Source: Chryseobacterium sp. OSA05B
GTDB taxonomy: Bacteria > Bacteroidota > Bacteroidia > Flavobacteriales > Weeksellaceae
Direction: 5' to 3'
Length of the DNA stretch: 64,000 nt
NCBI RefSeq assembly: GCF_019970065.1
Contig: NZ_JAHXYH010000003.1
Location: 434,001 to 498,000 of the forward strand
Notes under the pieces: model-generated
Databases searched by the model: none
What the model saw: only the letters and a program-made list of their open reading frames with translations
What the model was told of the DNA's origin: nothing
In this document: positions 58,717 through 64,000 of the stretch, piece by piece
Numbering within the stretch: the first letter of the stretch is position 1
Layout: every line of letters begins with the position of its first letter
Position numbers and translations under genes: made by a program

Positions 58717-59364
58717 ATGAAAAATATTATTTCAAAAGTTATAGTCGGAAGTTTTGTTATCGGAGCTGTAGGATTCGTCCCGGCACAGAAAATTGATGCG
58801 AAAGCTAAAAAGATTCTGGATGACATCACGGCCAACTACAAGTCTAAAAAGAATTCTTATTTCAAGTTTTCTTTCGGGACCGGCCTGAACGGACAGGTGA
58901 CGAAAACAGAACCGGGTATTTATTATTCTGCAGGAGATAAATATAAACTGAAGATTATGGATACAGAACAGATCTTCGACGGAAGCAAAATCTACAACAT
59001 CAATGCAGATGATATGGAAGTAACCGTTGCAAAACCTAACGGAAGCAGCAGCATGTTCTCCCCTATCAACTATCTTTCTACATACAGAAATGATTACAAT
59101 GTAACCTACAACGGAAAGAAAAATGTAAACGGCGTGAATGCAGATTTCATTAAACTGACTCCTGTAAAATCCAATGGAATTCAATACGTATACATTTTTG
59201 TAGATTCAGCCAAGAAACAAATGGTAAAACTTGAGCAGCACGGAAACAACAAAGATGTAGCCGTAATTGCCATCAAAGAATATAAGGAAAACCAGGAACT
59301 GGACCCTAATATGTTTGTTTTTGACAAAAATAAGTTCAAAAATTACGTAATCACCGAACTTTAA
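58717..59364 (+). CDS. LolA-family outer-membrane lipoprotein carrier
   Basis: 215 residues. Signal peptide ends near VPAQK. The mature protein fits LolA: KAKKILDDITANYKSKKNSYFKFSFG, GIYYSAGDKYKLKIMDTEQIFDG, and DVAVIAIKEYKENQELDPNMFVFD; the half-barrel has a lid helix and hydrophobic core, judged from strand pattern. It carries lipoproteins across the periplasm; strong likelihood, but I keep the symbol blank because Bacteroidota have several LolA-like paralogues. A terminator follows. Confidence 0.85.
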   Translation: MKNIISKVIVGSFVIGAVGFVPAQKIDAKAKKILDDITANYKSKKNSYFKFSFGTGLNGQVTKTEPGIYYSAGDKYKLKIMDTEQIFDGSKIYNINADDMEVTVAKPNGSSSMFSPINYLSTYRNDYNVTYNGKKNVNGVNADFIKLTPVKSNGIQYVYIFVDSAKKQMVKLEQHGNNKDVAVIAIKEYKENQELDPNMFVFDKNKFKNYVITEL

Positions 59365-59454
59365 AAAAGTGAAATAGAGAAAGGGTTGATGGACAAATTC
59401 GCATATTCACCTTTCATCTTTTTGCTGTTAAATAAAAAGTAATAAAAATTATAC

Positions 59455-59482
59455 AAGCCACAAGTAAACTTTGTGGCTTTTT
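59455..59482 (+). terminator. Terminator after lolA-like gene
   Basis: Arms AAGCCACAA (59455-59463) and TTGTGGCTT (59471-59479), loop GTAAACT, then T-run. It separates the lolA-like gene from the permease gene. Confidence 0.85.
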
Positions 59483-59485
59483 GAT

Positions 59486-59493
59486 TAATTTTG
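59486..59493 (+). promoter_or_regulatory. -7 promoter box of LptF/G permease gene
   Basis: TAATTTTG matches TAnnTTTG four bases before the ATG at 59498, so transcription must start inside or right at the codon. That implies a leaderless or near-leaderless mRNA if the box is used. Confidence 0.4.
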
Positions 59494-59497
59494 GCGC

Positions 59498-60952
59498 ATG
59501 TTAAAAATACTAGACCGATATATCATAAAAACCTTCTTTGGACCGTTTTTCTTTATATTCAGCGTTTTGTTTTTCATCTTTATTGTAAACATTATCTGGG
59601 TTCAGCTGGGGCAGTTCATGGGAAAAGGATTAAGCTACTGGCAGATCCTGAAACTTCTTTTTTACCTTGGGGTAAGTGTGATCAGTATGGTACTTCCGCT
59701 TACGATTCTTTTGGCGAGTATCATGTCCTTCGGTGAATTCGGAGAACGGTATGAGCTCGCAGCGATGAAGGCGGCAGGAATTTCTCTAACAAGAGTCATG
59801 GCACCTTTGATGGGAGTAGCTACCGTACTGGCAGTCATGCTCTTCTTTTTCTCCAATAACATCATTCCGGATTTCCAGAAAAAAGCCAAGAATATGCTTT
59901 TCAATATTGCACAGACCAAGCCTGCCCTAAATTTTACGCCGGGACAGTTCATCGACCAGATTCCGGGTTATATGGTGAAATTTGACAAGATTTACGGAGA
60001 GAATGGAGAAAGTATCGAAGGGGTTTTTGTACACAGAAAAGCCAGCACTTATGAAAACCAGCAGTCTATTGTAGCGGAAAAAGGAAAATTCGTTCCTGCC
60101 GCCAACAAGAACTTCCTGAAGCTGGAGTTGTATAATGGGTATGTATTTGAAGACAATTTCGCCGGTAAAAATGAAAATGTAAGGCTGAAACAGCCGGATC
60201 AGGCCATCAAATTTGACACTTTGGTTTCACACTTTGACATCAGTGAGATCATCAACAAAGCTATTGAAAAGGAACAGATCACGGATGACTACCGTTTTCA
60301 AACATATGGTCAGCTTAATGCCACCGTTGCTAAAAGTAAGAAAGACAATAATGACTTTTTCACCTCCATAAGCTCCGATGTACTAAGCCAGACCAATTCT
60401 GTGGTGACCTATATGGACAAGAACAAATCTAAGGCAGTGGCCAAACAGCAGGTAAAACTGGATACGGTAAAAGGGGAAAAGAAACTGCAGATCATCTATA
60501 ACTCCTATAGTAGACTGGAAAATCTGAAAACAACGGCCGAAGGAAAAAAGAATGAATTCAGCTCCAATATAAAATACTTCAGTAAAGTAGTGATTTACCA
60601 GCAGAGAATTATATCATATTCTGTAACGTGTATCATCTTCTTCCTGATTGGGGCTAGTTTGGGATCCATCATCAGAAAAGGAGGAATGGGACTTCCGGTG
60701 ATCATTGCGATTATCATTTTCATTGTTTTCTACGTGATGAATCTGGGTATTGAGAATGTTGCATGGGGAGGCGGAATGAGTCCTTATTTAGCGGCATGGC
60801 TTCCGAACCTGATCCTTCTTCCGTTTGGAATATGGATGACGTATAAAGCCCTTACCGACTCACAGCTGTTTGATGCTGAGAAGTACAAAGCTTTGTTTAA
60901 ACCAATCGTTAAGAGGTTCTCAAAGAATAAGGAACATAAGAGATATCAGTAA
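59498..60952 (+). CDS. LptF/LptG-family permease
   Basis: 484 residues. Membrane half of the lipopolysaccharide export ABC transporter (Lpt). N-terminal helices ILDRYIIKTFFGPFFFIFSVLFFIFIVNI and further ones to about 110 (family start LDRYI), a large periplasmic jellyroll (about 120-370; GQFIDQIPGYMVKFDKIYGENGES), and three C-terminal helices including VTCIIFFLIGASLGSIIRKGGMGLPVI, the typical LptF/G second half. LptF and LptG are hard to tell apart by eye. Length is larger than in E. coli but usual for Bacteroidota. Confidence 0.92.
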   Translation: MLKILDRYIIKTFFGPFFFIFSVLFFIFIVNIIWVQLGQFMGKGLSYWQILKLLFYLGVSVISMVLPLTILLASIMSFGEFGERYELAAMKAAGISLTRVMAPLMGVATVLAVMLFFFSNNIIPDFQKKAKNMLFNIAQTKPALNFTPGQFIDQIPGYMVKFDKIYGENGESIEGVFVHRKASTYENQQSIVAEKGKFVPAANKNFLKLELYNGYVFEDNFAGKNENVRLKQPDQAIKFDTLVSHFDISEIINKAIEKEQITDDYRFQTYGQLNATVAKSKKDNNDFFTSISSDVLSQTNSVVTYMDKNKSKAVAKQQVKLDTVKGEKKLQIIYNSYSRLENLKTTAEGKKNEFSSNIKYFSKVVIYQQRIISYSVTCIIFFLIGASLGSIIRKGGMGLPVIIAIIIFIVFYVMNLGIENVAWGGGMSPYLAAWLPNLILLPFGIWMTYKALTDSQLFDAEKYKALFKPIVKRFSKNKEHKRYQ

Positions 60953-60981
60953 TTCTTGTATTTAAAGATTTAAAGATGATC

Positions 60982-61008
60982 AGACCCGGAGTTTTCCGGG
61001 TCTTTTTA
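60982..61008 (+). terminator. Intrinsic terminator
   Basis: Arms AGACCCGGA (60982-60990) and TCCGGGTCT (60995-61003), loop GTTT, T-run. It ends the permease gene. Confidence 0.85.
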
Positions 61009-61091
61009 TTTGAAGTTGTGGTATGTTATGGCGTTTTGTACTCAGTGATAAAAAGCTATATTTACAAAAAATTGTTAAAAACGATAATTAC

Positions 61092-61883
61092 ATGAAGAAA
61101 GTATTACTATTGAGCTTGTTCACATTGATTTCTTTCAACGCTTATGCACAGGAAGACAACACTGATTACGAATTGAGAACCGATGAAAAATACGGTTATA
61201 TCATTGACAAAGGCGGAAAAAAGATCGAAGGAATCGTACGACTGAACGGAGATGCCATGAACCCATGGAGCAACCAGAAAAAGGTAAAATTCGTTGCCGT
61301 AGCTGACATAGACAAATCTAAAAAGAAACAGAAATTCAAAACTCTTGATCCGGATGACATCAAGGAATATGTAGCCATTGATGAGAACAATGAGGAAAGA
61401 CGTTTTGAGATGATCAAATACACCAATACCAAAGAAGGTTTCAACACAGCAACCGGAGGTTTAAGCGGTAATATCAAAGCCTTTAACAACCTTACCAAAA
61501 GCACCCAGTTTGCAGAGGTGGTAACGGATGGCAAGATCAAGGTTTACAAACTGTACGGCTACCCTACTACTTTCTCTGCCGGCGGTCAGATCGCGGTGGC
61601 TGAAAAGGAAACGGAAAGAATGAGAAATTCTCCATCTTATATTTATTCCAAAAAAGGAGGAAAAATAGAGGAACTTACTTTGGCCAAAGCAAAAATCATC
61701 ATTGCAGACTGCAGCTATGCAAAGGGTAAGCTGACCAGCGGTTCTTACGCTTCTCTTAAAAATGACGAAAAGAAAAGATCAGGACTTGGAAGACTGATCA
61801 AAAGCCAGATCGATGATGTGATGTCCAATGTTCCGCAAATTGTAGAAGAGGTGATCACGGATTACAACGAAAACTGTAAATAA
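61092..61883 (+). CDS. Exported protein of unknown function
   Basis: 263 residues from the Met at 61092, which begins a signal peptide (MKKVLLLSLFTLISFNAYAQ); 23 in-frame upstream residues are not included. The mature part is Lys/Asp-rich with beta pattern (YGYIIDKGGKKIEGIVRLNGDAMNPWSNQKKV, FNTATGGLSGNIKAFNN, TLAKAKIIIADCSYAKGKL). No family recognised. It follows a terminator and ends in one, so it is transcribed alone. Confidence 0.75.
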   Translation: MKKVLLLSLFTLISFNAYAQEDNTDYELRTDEKYGYIIDKGGKKIEGIVRLNGDAMNPWSNQKKVKFVAVADIDKSKKKQKFKTLDPDDIKEYVAIDENNEERRFEMIKYTNTKEGFNTATGGLSGNIKAFNNLTKSTQFAEVVTDGKIKVYKLYGYPTTFSAGGQIAVAEKETERMRNSPSYIYSKKGGKIEELTLAKAKIIIADCSYAKGKLTSGSYASLKNDEKKRSGLGRLIKSQIDDVMSNVPQIVEEVITDYNENCK

Positions 61884-61908
61884 AATCTCCATTTATACGA
61901 TACAAAAA

Positions 61909-61933
61909 GGTTCAGAGTTTCTGGATCTTTTTT
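61909..61933 (+). terminator. Intrinsic terminator
   Basis: Arms GGTTCAGA (61909-61916) and TCTGGATC (61920-61927), two wobble pairs, loop GTT, followed by a T-run. It ends the exported protein gene. Confidence 0.7.
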
Positions 61934-62082
61934 GTATTTAACACCAAATAATTTTATATTGTATCATAGGAAAACACCAATCTGTTATCTGTCGCTTTAT
62001 TCAAATCTCGGACAGAGAATGGTATTCAAAAAAAGATTGTGCAGATAATTTTGTAATTTTATAGCTCACCAAAAACTATGAT

Positions 62083-62727
62083 ATGAGAACCGTGTTCCTC
62101 GCCGCCGGACTGGCTTTGATTGTTTCATGTAAAAATGACAAGGACAAAACGACTCTTCAGACGCCGGTTCCCAAAGACACCCTTATCGCAAAAAAGGATT
62201 CCGGACAGCTTAAAGCCACAAAGGATCCTATAGAAGAGATTAAAAGTGAATACAGCAGTCTCCGGAAACAGCTTGAATCTAAAAAACTGACATCCAAAGG
62301 TTTTACCTACAACTGCAACGACGAAAGATCGGGGAAAGTGACTTACTATTCTGATCAGAAAGAAATCAGAATCATTGAGCATTCCTACGATGAATACAGT
62401 CATTTCGGCTCAACGGAACAGTTTTTTATCAAAGATGGAAATATTTTCTTCATTTTCAAAGAAGATACAGGATGGAATTTTGACGGAGGTACCCCGGAAA
62501 AACCCATCACAAAAGACGATATCACGGAAAGCCGCATCTATTTCCAAAATAACAAACCTATCAAGTGTCTTGAAAAACAGTATTCCATAAGGTCCAATGC
62601 GACTGAGAAACCTTCTCCTGACAAAATTTCAAGTAAGGAAACCCAATGCAATACGAATGAACTGATGAAAACCTACGAGTCTTTGCTGAGAAACGAGGAT
62701 AAAAAGGGAGAAATAAAATGTCTGTAA
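62083..62727 (+). CDS. Lipoprotein of unknown function
   Basis: 214 residues. Short lipoprotein signal peptide MRTVFLAAGLALIVSCKN (Cys16) followed by a Lys/Asp-rich linker (about 20-65). The mature domain has strands SKGFTYNCNDERSGKVTYYS, KEIRIIEHSYDEYSHFGSTEQFFIKDGNIFFIF, and a Cys/Asn tail (SSKETQCNTNELMKTYESLL). No family recognised. Ended by a strong terminator shared with frr. Confidence 0.75.
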   Translation: MRTVFLAAGLALIVSCKNDKDKTTLQTPVPKDTLIAKKDSGQLKATKDPIEEIKSEYSSLRKQLESKKLTSKGFTYNCNDERSGKVTYYSDQKEIRIIEHSYDEYSHFGSTEQFFIKDGNIFFIFKEDTGWNFDGGTPEKPITKDDITESRIYFQNNKPIKCLEKQYSIRSNATEKPSPDKISSKETQCNTNELMKTYESLLRNEDKKGEIKCL

Positions 62728-62730
62728 AAC

Positions 62731-62760
62731 AAAAAGAGGTTTCCTGTGAAACCTCTTTTT
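62731..62760. terminator. Bidirectional terminator between lipoprotein gene and frr
   Basis: Perfect arms AAAAAGAGGTTTC (62731-62743) and GAAACCTCTTTTT (62748-62760), loop CTGT. It serves both convergent genes. Confidence 0.9.
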
Positions 62761-62778
62761 TATATTTAAATCTGAAAA

Positions 62779-63333
62779 TTATACTTTCATAATTTCAGCC
62801 TCTTTCGTCTTAAGGTGCTCATCGCAAAGCTTTACATATTTGTCAGTAAAGCCCTGGATTTCATCTTCCACGCCTTTTACTACATCTTCAGAAACACCTT
62901 CCAGTTTTTTAAGCTCTTTCAAACCGTCCTGTCTTGCATTTCTTACTGTTATTTTTGTATTTTCAGCTTCTACTTTAGCCTGTTTCGCCAATTCCCTTCT
63001 TCTCTCCTCTGTTAAAGGCGGAACGTTAAGAATGATATTTTCCCCGTTATTAGAAGGTGCAAAACCAAGGTTTGAATTGATGATCGCTTTTTCAATAGCA
63101 CCGATAGCCGTTCTGTCCCAAGGTTGAATAGAGATGGTCATGGCATCCGGTACAGAAACATTCGCAACCTGGTTAATAGGAGTGGCTGCTCCGTAATATT
63201 CTACCATTACATCCTGAACCATTGACGCAGAAGCACGCCCTGCTCTAATTCTTTGAAACGCATGATCCAAGTGCTTTATAGCGCCATCCATGTCCTGCTT
63301 TACAGATTCTAATATAAGATCTAATTCTTCCAT
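62779..63333 (-). CDS. frr: Ribosome recycling factor
   Basis: 184 residues from the Met at 63331-63333 (MEELDLILESVKQDMDG), the conserved family start. Cytoplasmic factor that splits post-termination ribosomes with EF-G. Family blocks: HLDHAFQRIRAGRASASMVQDVMVEYYGA, TISIQPWDR, NIILNVPPLTEERRRELAKQAK, and RNARQDGLKELKKL. Length is standard. It follows pyrH on the same strand across about 140 bases of non-coding DNA, the usual order. Confidence 0.96.
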   Translation of the reverse strand: MEELDLILESVKQDMDGAIKHLDHAFQRIRAGRASASMVQDVMVEYYGAATPINQVANVSVPDAMTISIQPWDRTAIGAIEKAIINSNLGFAPSNNGENIILNVPPLTEERRRELAKQAKVEAENTKITVRNARQDGLKELKKLEGVSEDVVKGVEDEIQGFTDKYVKLCDEHLKTKEAEIMKV

Positions 63334-63471
63334 TATATATTTAAAATTTGATAAGTTACACATTTTTATAAATGATGATTGATAAATAATGGGTAATGAA
63401 TAATAAGCAATGAGTAATCTCTGAATCTTTAAATCTTCAGATTACTACACTTAAAATCTACTACCTGCTCC

Positions 63472-64000
<529 letters not shown>

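Overview
The window looks like chromosome from a Flavobacteriia member of the Bacteroidota, most likely Chryseobacterium or a close relative (the genus is an inference). Reasons: AT-rich intergenic DNA, promoters of the TAnnTTTG type, almost no Shine-Dalgarno sequences, a type IX secretion sorting domain, TonB-dependent/outer-membrane barrel proteins with carboxypeptidase-like N-termini, a DUF5686 protein, a ResB-CcsA fusion, and a compact carotenoid operon. No insertion sequence, prophage, integrase, rRNA or CRISPR array was seen. One tRNA (Ala, GGC) is present.

Layout. 1-6.2 kb: the 5' part of dapD, a DUF2255 protein, an NlpC/P60 lipoprotein followed by a stand-alone LytTR protein, orphan proteins, a (GGTTAA)9 microsatellite, a frameshifted methyltransferase and an AraC-type regulator. 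6.6-12.9 kb: a candidate ribosomally synthesised peptide (RiPP) cluster with an outer-membrane barrel protein, a 74-residue Cys/Gly/Asn/Thr-rich precursor, a radical SAM/SPASM maturase and a C39-peptidase ABC exporter that overlaps the maturase. A hairpin with a T-run separates precursor from maturase. This is the most promising candidate for an undescribed system. 13-20.7 kb: MreB, then a MarR-photolyase-ferrochelatase operon, GNAT, PhzF and a serine hydrolase. 20.9-22.7 kb: a LytS/LytTR two-component pair. 22.8-26.8 kb: the operon crtI-crtB-SRPBCC-crtZ-lycopene cyclase, which should take GGPP to zeaxanthin-type xanthophylls. It is headed by a 29-codon in-frame deletion remnant of a paralogue of the photolyase-linked MarR gene.

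27-36.5 kb: an orphan membrane-anchored protein, VOC and DoxX-like proteins, a T9SS cargo protein with a duplicated domain, a DUF5686 protein, a TonB-dependent receptor and tRNA-Ala. 36.6-44.3 kb: an overlapping GNAT/MarR pair with a palindromic operator candidate, then a regulated RND efflux operon (GbsR/MarR-type regulator, adaptor, AcrB-like pump, OprM-like channel) with a palindrome between its promoter elements. 44.3-50 kb: GNAT, DUF2007, lysine 6-aminotransferase and an ALDH7-type dehydrogenase (lysine to 2-aminoadipate), a small membrane protein, and an SPFH/Arc-like pair. 50.4-55.3 kb: the cytochrome c maturation protein ResB-CcsA, a Crp/Fnr regulator and an apparently exported isochorismatase-family hydrolase. 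55.5-64 kb: ftsK, lipoprotein genes, lolA, an LptF/G permease, two orphan exported proteins, and frr and pyrH (partial).

Limits: functions come from reading motifs in translations; no database search was run. Start codons were chosen by signal peptides, family conservation and spacing.
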